The notes under the pieces: model-generated | Database searches by the model: none | What the model was told of the DNA's origin: nothing | What the model saw: the letters and a program-made list of their open reading frames with translations, nothing else | Origin: Pigmentiphaga sp. NML080357 | GTDB taxonomy: Bacteria; Pseudomonadota; Gammaproteobacteria; Burkholderiales; Burkholderiaceae_B | Reading direction: 5' to 3' | Assembly (NCBI RefSeq): GCF_002188465.1 | Contig: NZ_NINW01000024.1 | Span: 248,001-312,000 of the forward strand | DNA length: 64,000 nt | Part shown: one piece after another, positions 16,620-28,150 of the stretch | How positions within the stretch are numbered: the stretch's first letter is position 1 | Layout: every line of letters begins with the position of its first letter | Made by a program: the position numbers and the translations under genes

Positions 16620-16883
16620 GTGGTGCCTGAATTTTCCCTGCATGACCGGACGCGCCTGCGCTGGCGCGCCCGGCGCGGCCTGCTCGAGAACGACCTGATA
16701 CTGACGCGTTTTCTGGACGCCTACGAATCGCAGCTTACCGACGCCGACGTGGCGGAGCTGACCCGGTTGCTCGAGCTGTCCGACAACGAGCTGATGGACT
16801 ATCTGTTGGCCCGCAAGGAGCCCGACGGCGATCTGGCCACGCCCGCCATGCAGGACTTGCTGAAGCGGCTGCGCTCGGTATGA
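16620..16883 (+). CDS. sdhE: SdhE, FAD assembly factor for succinate dehydrogenase
   Basis: An 87-residue helical protein of the SdhE/YgfY (DUF339) family, which promotes covalent attachment of FAD to the SdhA histidine. The hallmark RGxxE is present as RRGLLEND. The GTG start at 16620 lies 4 bp after sdhB. Its place between sdhB and gltA is classic for beta-proteobacteria and supports the call. Confidence 0.93.
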   Translation: MVPEFSLHDRTRLRWRARRGLLENDLILTRFLDAYESQLTDADVAELTRLLELSDNELMDYLLARKEPDGDLATPAMQDLLKRLRSV

Positions 16884-16931
16884 AGCGGCCTGAGTCCGAA
16901 TGATTTGATTTTGATGGAAGAGGAACATCCG

Positions 16932-18242
16932 ATGAAACTGTCCGACAAGAAAGCAACCCTGACCTTTTCCGATGGAAGCCCCGGGGCCGAGTTCCCGGTT
17001 TACGAGGGTACGGTCGGTCCGTCGGTCGTCGATATCCGCAAGCTGTATGCGCAAACCGGGATGTTCACTCTGGACCCGGGCTTCATGTCGACGGCGGCTT
17101 GCTCGTCGAGCATCACCTACATCGACGGCGACAAGGGCGAACTGCTCTACCGTGGTTATCCGATCGAGCAGCTGGCGGTCAAGTGCGACTTCCTGGAAAC
17201 CTGCTACCTGATCCTGAACGGCGAACTGCCCAACGCCCAGCAGAAGGCTGACTTCGACCATCTGGTGACCCATCACACCATGGTCAACGAGCAGCTGCAG
17301 TTCTTCCTGCGCGGCTTTCGCCGCGACGCCCATCCGATGGCCGTGCTGACCGGCCTGGTCGGCGCGCTGTCGGCGTTCTACCACGACTCGATCGACATCA
17401 CCCAGCCCAAGCACCGCGAGATTTCGGCCATCCGCCTGATCGCCAAGATGCCCACGCTGGTGGCCATGGCGTACAAGTATTCGATCGGCCAGCCCTACGT
17501 CTATCCGAAGAACGACCTGTCGTACACCGGCAACTTCCTGCGCATGATGTTCGCCACGCCGTGCGAGGAGTATGAGGTGAACCCGGTCATCGAGCGCGCG
17601 CTCGACCGTATCTTCATCCTGCACGCCGATCACGAGCAGAACGCGTCGACCTCGACCGTGCGCCTGTGCGGATCGTCGGGCACCAACCCGTTCGCCGCCA
17701 TCGCCGCGGGCGTGGCTTGCCTGTGGGGGCCGGCCCACGGCGGCGCCAACGAAGCCGCGCTGCAGATGCTGGAAGACTTGCTGGCCGCCGGCGGCGTCGA
17801 CAAGCTGGGCGAGTTCGTTGCCAAGGTCAAGGACAAGAATTCGGGCGTGCGCCTGATGGGCTTCGGCCACCGCGTCTACAAGAACTACGACCCCCGCGCC
17901 AAGCTGATGCAGGAAACCTGCCGCGAAGTGCTGGAAGCACTGGGCCTGCAGGACGATCCTCTGTTCAAGCTGGCGATGGCCCTGGAAAAGATCGCCCTCG
18001 AAGACGATTACTTCGTCCAGCGCAAGCTGTACCCGAACGTGGACTTCTATTCGGGTATCGTCCAGCGCGCCATCGGCATCCCGACCCAGCTGTTCACGGC
18101 CATCTTCGCGCTGGCCCGCACGGTGGGCTGGATTGCCCAGTGGGACGAAATGATCTCCGATCCCGACTACAAGATCGGCCGTCCGCGCCAGCTGTTCACG
18201 GGCTCGCCCGCCCGCGACGTGCCGGATCTCGACAAGCGCTGA
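16932..18242 (+). CDS. gltA: Citrate synthase (type II)
   Basis: A 436-residue type II (hexameric, NADH-sensitive class) citrate synthase that condenses oxaloacetate with acetyl-CoA. The small N-terminal beta domain typical of this type is present ([20 protein letters not shown]). Catalytic residues are visible: His in [13 protein letters not shown] near 269, His in [18 protein letters not shown] near 311 and Asp in NVDFYSG near 370. The ATG at 16932 follows AGAGGAAC; upstream in-frame codons are not family-like. It ends the sdh operon and is followed by a strong terminator. Confidence 0.97.
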   Translation: MKLSDKKATLTFSDGSPGAEFPVYEGTVGPSVVDIRKLYAQTGMFTLDPGFMSTAACSSSITYIDGDKGELLYRGYPIEQLAVKCDFLETCYLILNGELPNAQQKADFDHLVTHHTMVNEQLQFFLRGFRRDAHPMAVLTGLVGALSAFYHDSIDITQPKHREISAIRLIAKMPTLVAMAYKYSIGQPYVYPKNDLSYTGNFLRMMFATPCEEYEVNPVIERALDRIFILHADHEQNASTSTVRLCGSSGTNPFAAIAAGVACLWGPAHGGANEAALQMLEDLLAAGGVDKLGEFVAKVKDKNSGVRLMGFGHRVYKNYDPRAKLMQETCREVLEALGLQDDPLFKLAMALEKIALEDDYFVQRKLYPNVDFYSGIVQRAIGIPTQLFTAIFALARTVGWIAQWDEMISDPDYKIGRPRQLFTGSPARDVPDLDKR

Positions 18243-18290
18243 TCCGGATCGGCCGGGCCGCCGCCGGCCCGGTGCGCGGTGCCGCCAAGA

Positions 18291-18319
18291 ACCCGCCTGG
18301 AGTCCAGGCGGGTTTTTTT
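18291..18319 (+). terminator. Rho-independent terminator of the sdh-gltA operon
   Basis: Perfect 10-bp stem ACCCGCCTGG / CCAGGCGGGT with an AGT loop, followed directly by seven T (18313-18319). It lies 48 bp beyond the gltA stop. Confidence 0.95.
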
Positions 18320-18814
18320 GCGCCCGCCGCCCAAGGCAAAAAGCACCCCTCGGAGGAAGGGCAGCGGCGGTCCGGAGCGGCTTAGGGGCGTTTTTCGTCC
18401 CGCCGCCAAGCGGCGCCGATGCTGCGACGGGTGCGGCTATCCGGGCCCCGCGGGCAGGCGGGGACGGGGCGCGCGTAATGGCCCCGATTCTCGCATCTTG
18501 AATCGGCCGCTCGCATCGCAAAACCCATCCCGTTATTTCGTTGCTGCGCAAAATCCATTGCTTTCATAGCTCGATTTTTCTTTTCTTATCATGGAATTAT
18601 ATTTTTAACTATTTGATATTTAAGGAGAATATTTTCATCTTGTAGAAGAGAAAAGTCGTTGATTGCGTCGCAGCAAATATATAGATTGATTGCCATGCCG
18701 CCCGCGCACGGCAAATACGCTCGATGCGACGCCACCGCGTAGGGACGGCCCTGTTTTCCCCGGCACCGCGGCCGCCAGGATCATCCGTCGTTCTCAACCT
18801 TGAAGGAGACAGTC
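18320..18814 (+). other. Gene-free gap upstream of aceA with an AT-rich island
   Basis: No convincing gene is visible. The first 200 bp are GC-rich. Positions 18560-18690 are markedly AT-rich for this genome (for example TATTTTTAACTATTTGATAT), consistent with a promoter or regulator-binding region for aceA. A candidate sigma-70 promoter is listed separately. The start of aceA is served by AAGGAG at 18803-18808. Confidence 0.55.
18659..18687 (+). promoter_or_regulatory. Candidate aceA promoter
   Basis: TTGATT (18659-18664) and TAGATT (18682-18687) are separated by exactly 17 bp, with an AT-rich upstream flank, about 130 bp before the aceA start. Each box matches the sigma-70 consensus at four of six positions, so this is only suggestive. 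Confidence 0.35.
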
Positions 18815-20134
<1,320 letters not shown>

Positions 20135-20144
20135 GGAAGGGCAG

Positions 20145-20164
20145 TCCCGTGGCACGGGATTTTT
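20145..20164 (+). terminator. Rho-independent terminator of aceA
   Basis: Short GC stem TCCCGT / ACGGGA around GGC, followed by five T, 11 bp beyond the aceA stop. It is compact but well formed. Confidence 0.65.
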
Positions 20165-20187
20165 GCTGCGGTGCGGTATGAATAGGG

Positions 20188-20209
20188 AAGGGTTGCCACG
20201 GCAACCCTT
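20188..20209 (+). terminator. Second hairpin downstream of aceA
   Basis: AAGGGTTGCC (20188-20197) pairs perfectly with GGCAACCCTT (20200-20209). The next base is T and the T-rich stretch is short (TTTCTT), so it may be a backup terminator. Confidence 0.5.
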
Positions 20210-20259
20210 TCTTGCATGAGGGCTGGAACCAATACGCGGGACGCCCGGTCTTTCAGGCT

Positions 20260-20490
20260 GGACGCGGAATCCGCGTCCGTCGGGTAAACCGCGACAGTCG
20301 CGTCGGTTTTCCAAGCAGGGGAAGTCCCTAAGTGCTATGCTTTACAGGTTTATTGATTTTTTCCCGACCAACCGAAAGGTTTCCATCAACCGCCTTCTGC
20401 ACTCGCTATCCGCTAATCGGCCAAGCCGTGTCGCGGAAGGTACGTCCTGCATCGAACGGGTGAAACACCCGGCAAGGTGAAGCGCAAATC
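20260..20490 (+). promoter_or_regulatory. Structured upstream region of the 2-oxoglutarate dehydrogenase operon
   Basis: This stretch holds two palindromes: GGACGCGGA A TCCGCGTCC at 20260-20278, and just after it CGCGACAGTCGCG inside a longer AACCG...CGGTT stem that ends in TTTT. An AT-rich segment with TTTACAGGTTTATTG follows before the odhA start. It could be a promoter with attenuator-like hairpins. No gene is visible in it. Confidence 0.4.
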
Positions 20491-23358
20491 ATGTCCAGCA
20501 TCCAAGAGTCCAGCACCTCGTATCTGTTCGGGGGTAATGCGCCGTACGTGGAGGAACTCTACGAGGCCTACCTCGACAACCCGGGTTCCGTTCCCGACAA
20601 CTGGCGCAATTACTTCGACCAGTTGCAGCACACGCCGGCGGTCGACGGACAGGAGTCCACCCGTGACCAGGCCCATGCGCCCGTCATCGAATCCTTCGCC
20701 CAGCGCGCCCGCGCCAATGCCTTTCTGCCGCGCGCGGCCGAAAGCGATCTGTCGGTAGCCAGCAAGCAGGTCCACGTCCAGTCCATCATCGCCGCCTATC
20801 GCTACCTGGGCGCGCGCTGGGCCGACCTCGATCCGCTGCAGCGCCAGGAACGCCCGGCCATCCCCGAACTGGAGCCCAGCTTCTACGGCCTGACCGAGGC
20901 CGACATGGACAAGGTCTACTCCGCCACCAACACCTACTTCACGACCGCCGAGCACATGACGCTGCGCGAGATCGTGAAGGCGCTGCGCGATACGTACTGC
21001 CGCAGCATCGGCGTCGAGTTCATGCACGTGTCCGACCCGGTCATCAAGCGCTGGATCCAGCAGCGCCTGGAAAGCACGCTGGCCACGCCGAACCTGAATG
21101 CCGACCAGAAGAAGCACATCCTGGACCGTCTGACGGCCGCCGAAGGCCTGGAGCGCTACCTGCACACCAAGTACGTCGGCCAGAAGCGTTTCTCGCTGGA
21201 AGGCGGCGAGAGCTTCATTCCCGCCATCGACGAACTGATCCAGCACGCCGGCGAGCGCGGCATCCAGGAAGTGGTGCTGGGCATGGCCCACCGCGGCCGC
21301 CTGAACGTGCTGGTCAACACCCTGGGCAAGATGCCCAAGGACCTGTTCGCCGAATTCGAAGGCAAGTACGACGACGGCGGCCTGGCTGCCGGCGACGTCA
21401 AATACCACAAGGGTTTCTCGAGCGACATTTCCACCCGTGGCGGCCCCGTCCACGTGTCGCTGGCGTTCAACCCCTCGCACCTGGAAATCGTCAACCCCGT
21501 GGTCGAAGGCAGCGCGCGCGCGCGCCAGGAGCGCCGCGGCATGGACGGCGGCAAGCAGGTGCTGCCGGTGCTGGTCCACGGCGACGCCGCCTTCATCGGC
21601 CAGGGCGTGGTCATGGAAACCCTGAACCTGGCCCAGACCCGTGGCTACGGCACGGGCGGCACGGTGCACCTGGTGATCAACAACCAGATCGGCTTCACCA
21701 CCTCCGATCCGCGCGATGCGCGCTCGACGCTGTATTGCACGGACGTGGTCAAGATGATCGAGGCCCCCGTGCTGCACGTGAATGGCGACGATCCCGAGGC
21801 CGTCGTGTTCGCTACGCGCCTGGCGCTCGACTTCCGCGTCGAGTTCCAGAAGGACATCGTGGTCGACATCGTCTGCTTCCGCAAGCTGGGCCACAACGAG
21901 CAGGACACCCCGGCCCTGACGCAGCCGCTGATGTACAAGCGCATCGGCAAGCATCCGGGTACCCGCAAGCTGTATGCCGACAAGCTGGTCGTGCAAGGCG
22001 TGATCAGCGAAGGCGAGGGCGAGGAATACGTCAAGCGCTTCCGCGCCGCGATGGACGAAGGCCGCCACACGGTCGATCCCGTCCTGACCGACTACAAGAA
22101 CAAGTACGCCGTGGACTGGTCGCCCTTCCTGGGCCGCAAGTGGACGGACTCCGCCGATACCTCCATGCCGCAGGCCGAGTTGAAGCGCCTGGGCGAGCGC
22201 ATCACCACGGTGCCGGAAGGCTTCAAGGTCCACCCCATCGTCGAGAAAGTGCTGGCCGACCGCCGCGCCATGGCCCGCGGTGAAATGAACCTGGACTGGG
22301 GCATGGGCGAGCACCTGGCTTTCGCCAGCCTGGTGGCCTCCGGCTACCCGGTGCGCCTGACCGGCCAGGATTCGGGCCGCGGCACCTTCACGCACCGCCA
22401 TGCCGTCCTGCACGACCAGAACCGCGAACGTTGGGATTCGGGCGTGTACGTGCCGCTGCAGAATGTGTCCGAGGCGCAGGCGCCGTTCCGCGTCATCGAT
22501 TCCATCCTGTCGGAAGAGGCCGTCATGGGCTTCGAGTACGGCTATTCGACCGCCGAGCCGAACTCGCTGGTCATCTGGGAAGGCCAGTTCGGCGACTTCG
22601 CCAACGGCGCCCAGGTCGTGATCGACCAGTTCATCAGCTCGGGCGAAGCCAAATGGGGCCGCCAGTCGGGCCTCGTGCTGATGCTGCCGCACGGCTACGA
22701 AGGGCAGGGTCCCGAGCACTCGTCGGGCCGCATCGAGCGCTTCCTGCAGCTGTGCGCCGACAACAACATGCAAGTGGTGCAGCCGACCAACGCCGCGCAG
22801 ATCTTCCACCTGCTGCGCCGCCAGATGATCCGCCAGTTCCGCAAGCCGCTGGTCATCTTCACGCCCAAGTCGCTGCTGCGCAACAAGGATGCCGGTTCGC
22901 CGCTGTCCGACCTGAGCAAGGGTTCGTTCCAGACGCTGATCGGCGAGGTCGACGAGTCCATCGACGCTTCCAAGGTCAAGCGCGTGCTGCTGTGCTCGGG
23001 CAAGGTCTATTACGACCTGATCAACGCCCGCAAGGACCGCGGTGCCGACGACGTCGCCATCGCGCGCATCGAGCAGCTGTATCCCTTCCCCCACAAGGTC
23101 CTTGCCGCCGAGTTCAAGAAGTATCCCGAGGCCACCGAGGTGGTCTGGGTGCAGGACGAGCCGCAGAACCAGGGGCCTTGGTTCTACGTGCAGCATCACC
23201 TGTACGAGAACATGTCGGCCGGACAGAAGCTGGGCTACGCGGGCCGTCCCGCCTCGGCCTCGCCCGCCGTGGGCTACTACTCCAAGCACATGGAGCAGCT
23301 CAAGGCCCTGCTGGACCAGGCGTTCGGCCGCCTCAAGGGCATCGTGCTGACCAAGTGA
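20491..23358 (+). CDS. sucA: 2-oxoglutarate dehydrogenase E1 component
   Basis: A 955-residue thiamine-diphosphate E1 enzyme that decarboxylates 2-oxoglutarate and passes the succinyl group to E2. The N-terminal docking helix is present (SYLFGGNAPYVEELYEAYLD). Core motifs include GMAHRGRLNVLVN, the TPP/metal-binding HGDAAFIGQGVVMETLNLAQ, NNQIGFTT, the transketolase-like C-terminal half (FEYGYSTAEPNSLVIWEGQF) and LLPHGYEGQGPEHSSGR written in the genome as MLPHGYEGQGPEHSS. It is the first gene of the sucA-sucB-lpdA operon (odhA-odhB-odhL in Bordetella usage). Confidence 0.97.
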   Translation: MSSIQESSTSYLFGGNAPYVEELYEAYLDNPGSVPDNWRNYFDQLQHTPAVDGQESTRDQAHAPVIESFAQRARANAFLPRAAESDLSVASKQVHVQSIIAAYRYLGARWADLDPLQRQERPAIPELEPSFYGLTEADMDKVYSATNTYFTTAEHMTLREIVKALRDTYCRSIGVEFMHVSDPVIKRWIQQRLESTLATPNLNADQKKHILDRLTAAEGLERYLHTKYVGQKRFSLEGGESFIPAIDELIQHAGERGIQEVVLGMAHRGRLNVLVNTLGKMPKDLFAEFEGKYDDGGLAAGDVKYHKGFSSDISTRGGPVHVSLAFNPSHLEIVNPVVEGSARARQERRGMDGGKQVLPVLVHGDAAFIGQGVVMETLNLAQTRGYGTGGTVHLVINNQIGFTTSDPRDARSTLYCTDVVKMIEAPVLHVNGDDPEAVVFATRLALDFRVEFQKDIVVDIVCFRKLGHNEQDTPALTQPLMYKRIGKHPGTRKLYADKLVVQGVISEGEGEEYVKRFRAAMDEGRHTVDPVLTDYKNKYAVDWSPFLGRKWTDSADTSMPQAELKRLGERITTVPEGFKVHPIVEKVLADRRAMARGEMNLDWGMGEHLAFASLVASGYPVRLTGQDSGRGTFTHRHAVLHDQNRERWDSGVYVPLQNVSEAQAPFRVIDSILSEEAVMGFEYGYSTAEPNSLVIWEGQFGDFANGAQVVIDQFISSGEAKWGRQSGLVLMLPHGYEGQGPEHSSGRIERFLQLCADNNMQVVQPTNAAQIFHLLRRQMIRQFRKPLVIFTPKSLLRNKDAGSPLSDLSKGSFQTLIGEVDESIDASKVKRVLLCSGKVYYDLINARKDRGADDVAIARIEQLYPFPHKVLAAEFKKYPEATEVVWVQDEPQNQGPWFYVQHHLYENMSAGQKLGYAGRPASASPAVGYYSKHMEQLKALLDQAFGRLKGIVLTK

Positions 23359-23452
23359 ACCTCTTTCCCGGGGCCGCGCATCGCGCGGCCCTGGCGTTCG
23401 GCCATGAATGCCGGACGGCGAACGAACTCCCCATACTTGCGGAATAACTGAC

Positions 23453-24679
23453 ATGGCAATCGTCGACGTAAAAGTCCCCCAATTTTCCGAATCGGTGTCG
23501 GAAGGCACGCTGCTGACCTGGAAGAAAAAGCCCGGTGAAACGATCTCGCGCGACGAGATCGTGATCGAGATCGAGACCGACAAGGTCGTGCTGGAAGTGC
23601 CGGCGCCCGCCGACGGCGTGCTGGCCGAGATCGTCAAGGCCGACGGCAGCACCGTCACCTCCGAGGAAGTGATCGCCAAGATCGACACCGAAGGCAAGGC
23701 TGCTGCCGCTCCCGCCGCCGCTGCGCCTGCCCCGGCCGCCGCCGCGCCTGCCGCTGCGCCCGCTGCCACCCCCGCCGCCGCATCGGCTGCCGCGCCCGCC
23801 ACCTCGATTCCTTCGCCCGCCGCCGCCAAGCTGCTGGCCGAGCAGGGCATTTCGCCCGAATCCGTGGCCGGCACCGGCCGCGGCGGCCGCATCACCAAGG
23901 GCGATGCCCTGGCCGCGTCCGAGAACCGTCCCGCCGCCAAGCCGGCCCCGATCAACGAGGCCGCCACGCTGGTCAACGGCCGCCCAGAGCAGCGCGTGCC
24001 GATGAGCCGCCTGCGTGCCCGCGTGGCCGAGCGCCTGCTGCAATCGCAATCCGAGAACGCGATCCTGACCACGTTCAACGAGGTCAACATGCAGGCGGTG
24101 ATGGACCTGCGCGCCAAGTACAAGGACAAGTTCGAGAAGGAGCACGGCGTCAAGCTGGGCTTCATGTCGTTCTTCGTCAAGGCCGCGGTGGCCGCGCTCA
24201 AGCGCTACCCGATCCTGAACGCCTCGGTCGACGGCAAGGACATCGTCTACCACGGCTACTTCGACATCGGCATCGCCGTGGGCAGCCCGCGCGGCCTGGT
24301 GGTGCCCATCCTGCGCAACGCCGACCAGCTCAGCCTGGCCGACATCGAGAAGAAGATCGCCGAGTTCGGCCAGAAGGCCAAGGACGGCAAGCTCAGCATC
24401 GAAGAGCTGACCGGCGGCACCTTCTCGATCTCCAACGGCGGCGTCTTCGGCTCGATGCTGTCGACCCCCATCATCAACCCGCCCCAATCGGCCATCCTGG
24501 GCGTGCATGCCACCAAGGACCGCCCCGTGGTGGAGAACGGCCAGATCGTCATCCGGCCGATCAACTACCTGGCCATGTCGTATGACCACCGCATCATCGA
24601 CGGCCGCGAAGCCGTGCTGGGCCTGGTCGCCATGAAGGAAGCCCTGGAGGATCCGCAGCGCCTGCTGCTGGATATCTGA
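23453..24679 (+). CDS. sucB: Dihydrolipoyllysine succinyltransferase (2-oxoglutarate dehydrogenase E2)
   Basis: A 408-residue E2 core protein. The N-terminal lipoyl domain has the modified lysine K44 in [13 protein letters not shown]. An Ala/Pro-rich flexible linker (about 83-113) follows, then the E1/E3-binding domain ([33 protein letters not shown]). The C-terminal acyltransferase domain carries the catalytic His in [12 protein letters not shown] near 380. The ATG at 23453 gives the conserved [14 protein letters not shown] start. A 111-bp gap with a dispersed repeat separates it from lpdA. Confidence 0.96.
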   Translation: MAIVDVKVPQFSESVSEGTLLTWKKKPGETISRDEIVIEIETDKVVLEVPAPADGVLAEIVKADGSTVTSEEVIAKIDTEGKAAAAPAAAAPAPAAAAPAAAPAATPAAASAAAPATSIPSPAAAKLLAEQGISPESVAGTGRGGRITKGDALAASENRPAAKPAPINEAATLVNGRPEQRVPMSRLRARVAERLLQSQSENAILTTFNEVNMQAVMDLRAKYKDKFEKEHGVKLGFMSFFVKAAVAALKRYPILNASVDGKDIVYHGYFDIGIAVGSPRGLVVPILRNADQLSLADIEKKIAEFGQKAKDGKLSIEELTGGTFSISNGGVFGSMLSTPIINPPQSAILGVHATKDRPVVENGQIVIRPINYLAMSYDHRIIDGREAVLGLVAMKEALEDPQRLLLDI

Positions 24680-24680
24680 T

Positions 24681-24758
24681 CCCCCCTACGCGCTTGCGCG
24701 CGCCCCCCAGGGGGCGGCACTGGCCGACCGGCGGAGCCGGATCGGCGGTGCCCTGGGT
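24681..24758 (+). repeat. Dispersed GC-rich repeat, copy B (between sucB and lpdA)
   Basis: Forward-orientation copy: CCCCCCTACGCGCTTGCGCG, then CGCCCCCCAGGGGGCGGCAC, then ACCGGCGGAGCCGGATC and a GTGCCCTGGGTC end. It contains a CCCCCAGGGGG palindrome. It starts 2 bp after the sucB stop. Confidence 0.85.
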
Positions 24759-24790
24759 CGAATAGGGTCGTTCTAATTGGAAGAAATGAA

Positions 24791-26215
<1,425 letters not shown>

Positions 26216-26227
26216 CAAGGGAAGCCC

Positions 26228-26305
26228 ACCCCCTACGCCCTTCGGGCGCCCCCTCAAGGGGGCGGCACTGGCGGACCGGCGGAGCCGGATCCGCTGTGCC
26301 CTGGA
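26228..26305 (+). repeat. Dispersed GC-rich repeat, copy C (downstream of lpdA)
   Basis: Forward copy: CACCCCCTACGCCCTTCGGG, then GCGCCCCCTCAAGGGGGCGG, then GGACCGGCGGAGCCGGATCC and a TGTGCCCTGGAGTC end. It lies just before the shared terminator. Confidence 0.85.
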
Positions 26306-26319
26306 GTCGGGATGCTAAG

Positions 26320-26346
26320 AAAAAACGGCCGTGAGGCCGTTTTTTT
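26320..26346. terminator. Bidirectional rho-independent terminator
   Basis: AAAAAACGGCC (26320-26330), loop GTGA, then GGCCGTTTTTTT. The flanking A and T runs let it end both the sucA-sucB-lpdA operon (rightward) and the leftward lyase operon. Confidence 0.93.
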
Positions 26347-26360
26347 GCCTTGGAGGGTGG

Positions 26361-27719
26361 TCAGGTCGTGGCGCCGCGATGGGCGGCCACGACGCGGTCG
26401 ACGAAGGTGCCGGCAGCGCCGGTGTAGGCTTGGGGATCCAGCATGCGGTCGAGGTCCTCCGGCTTGAGATGGCGGGCGATGGTCGGGTTGGCCAGCAGGC
26501 CGTCCTTGAACGTGCCGCCGCGCTCGAACACGTCCATGCAGATTTCATAGACGAGTTCGTGGGCTTCCTGCCGGCCCAGATGGTCCCCCAGCTTCATCAT
26601 GACGGCCTCGGAAAGCAGGAGGCCTTTCTGCACGGACAGGTTGCGTTCCATGTTGTCGCCCCTGACGGTCAGGCCGGCTGTCACGTAGGCCAGCTTGGCG
26701 AAGGCGGCATCGGCCATGCAGCAGAGGCGGGTGACGAACTCGCGCTCGGTCTGCAGCACGATCTTGTCCCGCTCGTGCTCGGCCATCATGCCTTCGAGTC
26801 CCAGCGCGACGGTACTGCGCACGACACGGGAAATCGCCACGATGCCTTCGCACGCGGGCGGGTTGCGCTTGTGCGGCATGGTGCTGCTGCCCACTTTCCC
26901 CATGGTGAAGGGTTCTTCGAGCTCTGCGGTCTCGGTCTTCTGCAGGCTGTAGATCTCGTGGGCGATCTTGCCCGCGGTGCTGGTGCAGATAGCCAGCACG
27001 CAGGCCAGTTCGGCGATGCCGTCGCGCGCCACGTGCCAGCAGATTTCGGGGCAGGCGAGATCCAGCTCCTTGAACAAGGCCTCCTGGACCTCGATGCCGC
27101 GGTCGCCCAGGGCGGCCAGCGTTCCGACCGCGCCGGCAAACTGGCCGACCAGCACCCGTTCCTTCATCTGCCGCAGGCGCTCCAGGTTGCGGCCGATCTC
27201 GGCCGCCCAGACCGCGGCCTTGAAGCCGAAGGTGATGGGCAAGGCTTGCTGGCCGTGGCTGCGTCCCGCCATGGTCTGCGTGCGATGGCGCTGCGCCAGG
27301 GCAACGACGTTGGCGTGCGCGTGGCGGTAATTGCTCTCGATCTGGGCCAGGGCTTCCTTGACCTGAAGGATGGTGCCGGTGTCGACGATGTCCTGGGTCG
27401 TCGCTCCCCAGTGGATGAATTCTCCGGCATCGCCGTCGCATACCTTCTTCATCGCCCGCAGCAGCGGGACGATGGGATGGCTGGTGCGGTCCATCTCCTG
27501 CTTCAGTTCCGCCAGGTCGATGAGTTCTACCCTGGCCTTGGCCTGGATCTCGTCCGCGGCGTTCTGCGGAATGATGCCCATGCGGGCCTGCACGCGGGCA
27601 AGGGCGGCTTCCACGTCCAGCCATTTCTGGACGGTCTGTTCATCGCTGAAGATGGCGCGGGTGGCGGCGGTGCTGAACTGGTCCCGGAACAGCGCGCTGT
27701 CGATGACGTAGGCGCTCAT
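26361..27719 (-). CDS. Fumarase/aspartase-superfamily lyase (adenylosuccinate lyase/PcaB-like)
   Basis: A 452-residue helical lyase. The superfamily signature is GSSTMPHKRNPPACEG near 276-290, and the other two conserved regions are FIHWGATTQDIVDTGTIL and MAGRSHGQQALPITFGFK. These enzymes eliminate fumarate, or cyclise muconate, by base catalysis from a serine on the signature loop. PurB proper and PcaB are both possible by sequence alone. A degradative operon with a thiol dioxygenase, CoA-transferase and Bug receptor argues against purine synthesis. The start ATG at 27719 follows AGGAGA; nine upstream residues are not family-like. It is the last gene of the operon. Confidence 0.82.
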   Translation of the reverse strand: MSAYVIDSALFRDQFSTAATRAIFSDEQTVQKWLDVEAALARVQARMGIIPQNAADEIQAKARVELIDLAELKQEMDRTSHPIVPLLRAMKKVCDGDAGEFIHWGATTQDIVDTGTILQVKEALAQIESNYRHAHANVVALAQRHRTQTMAGRSHGQQALPITFGFKAAVWAAEIGRNLERLRQMKERVLVGQFAGAVGTLAALGDRGIEVQEALFKELDLACPEICWHVARDGIAELACVLAICTSTAGKIAHEIYSLQKTETAELEEPFTMGKVGSSTMPHKRNPPACEGIVAISRVVRSTVALGLEGMMAEHERDKIVLQTEREFVTRLCCMADAAFAKLAYVTAGLTVRGDNMERNLSVQKGLLLSEAVMMKLGDHLGRQEAHELVYEICMDVFERGGTFKDGLLANPTIARHLKPEDLDRMLDPQAYTGAAGTFVDRVVAAHRGATT

Positions 27720-27772
27720 ATGATCTGATCTCCTGGTGGGCAAGGGGGAAGGCGCGAGGCGATGCCGCGGCG

Positions 27773-28117
27773 CTACTCGGACTGGTTCTGGAGGAAGGCC
27801 TCCATGGCGTGCAGGGAATAGACGTAGGCCGCGCCGGCGTTCAACGCGATGGCCGTTCCCAGGGCATCGCTCAGCTCAGCCTCAGTCGCGCCCGCCTTGG
27901 CCGCCGCCGCGGCGTGGGAGGAAATGCAGCCGTCGCAGCGCGTGGTCACCGCCACGGCCAGGGCGATCAGCTCGCGCGTCTTGGCGTCCAGCGCGCCGTT
28001 GGCGCCCTGGGCGGCGTTGAGGCCGCGATAGGCCTCGAGCATTTTCGGGTTCGTGTTGCCCAGCTTGCTGGACGAAGCCCGCAAGGTGCCGAGCAACGCT
28101 TTCCAGTTTTCGAACAT
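27773..28117 (-). CDS. Carboxymuconolactone decarboxylase/AhpD-like protein
   Basis: A 114-residue all-helical CMD-family protein. It carries the AhpD-type redox motif C61-x2-C64-x3-H68 (TTRCDGCISSHAAAAAKAG), so it is more likely a peroxidase-reductase-like or thiol-active protein than a true decarboxylase. The start follows an AGGAG site. It lies between the lyase and the Bug receptor in the same leftward operon. A thiol-active partner fits the thiol dioxygenase upstream, but that link is inference. Confidence 0.85.
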   Translation of the reverse strand: MFENWKALLGTLRASSSKLGNTNPKMLEAYRGLNAAQGANGALDAKTRELIALAVAVTTRCDGCISSHAAAAAKAGATEAELSDALGTAIALNAGAAYVYSLHAMEAFLQNQSE

Positions 28118-28150
28118 GTATGGCTCCTGTTGTTGGGAAGTCGGGACGAA

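Noticed and set aside
18609-18797. Leftward 62-codon frame in the aceA upstream region
   Set aside because: No ribosome-binding site, Arg-rich biased composition and overlap with the likely promoter.
23690-23820. Repeat-like Ala/Pro-coding stretch in sucB
   Set aside because: This is the normal flexible linker of E2 proteins, not a DNA repeat element.
20413-24201. 1262-codon frame antisense to sucA and sucB
   Set aside because: It mirrors strongly conserved coding sequence on the plus strand and has no protein features of its own.
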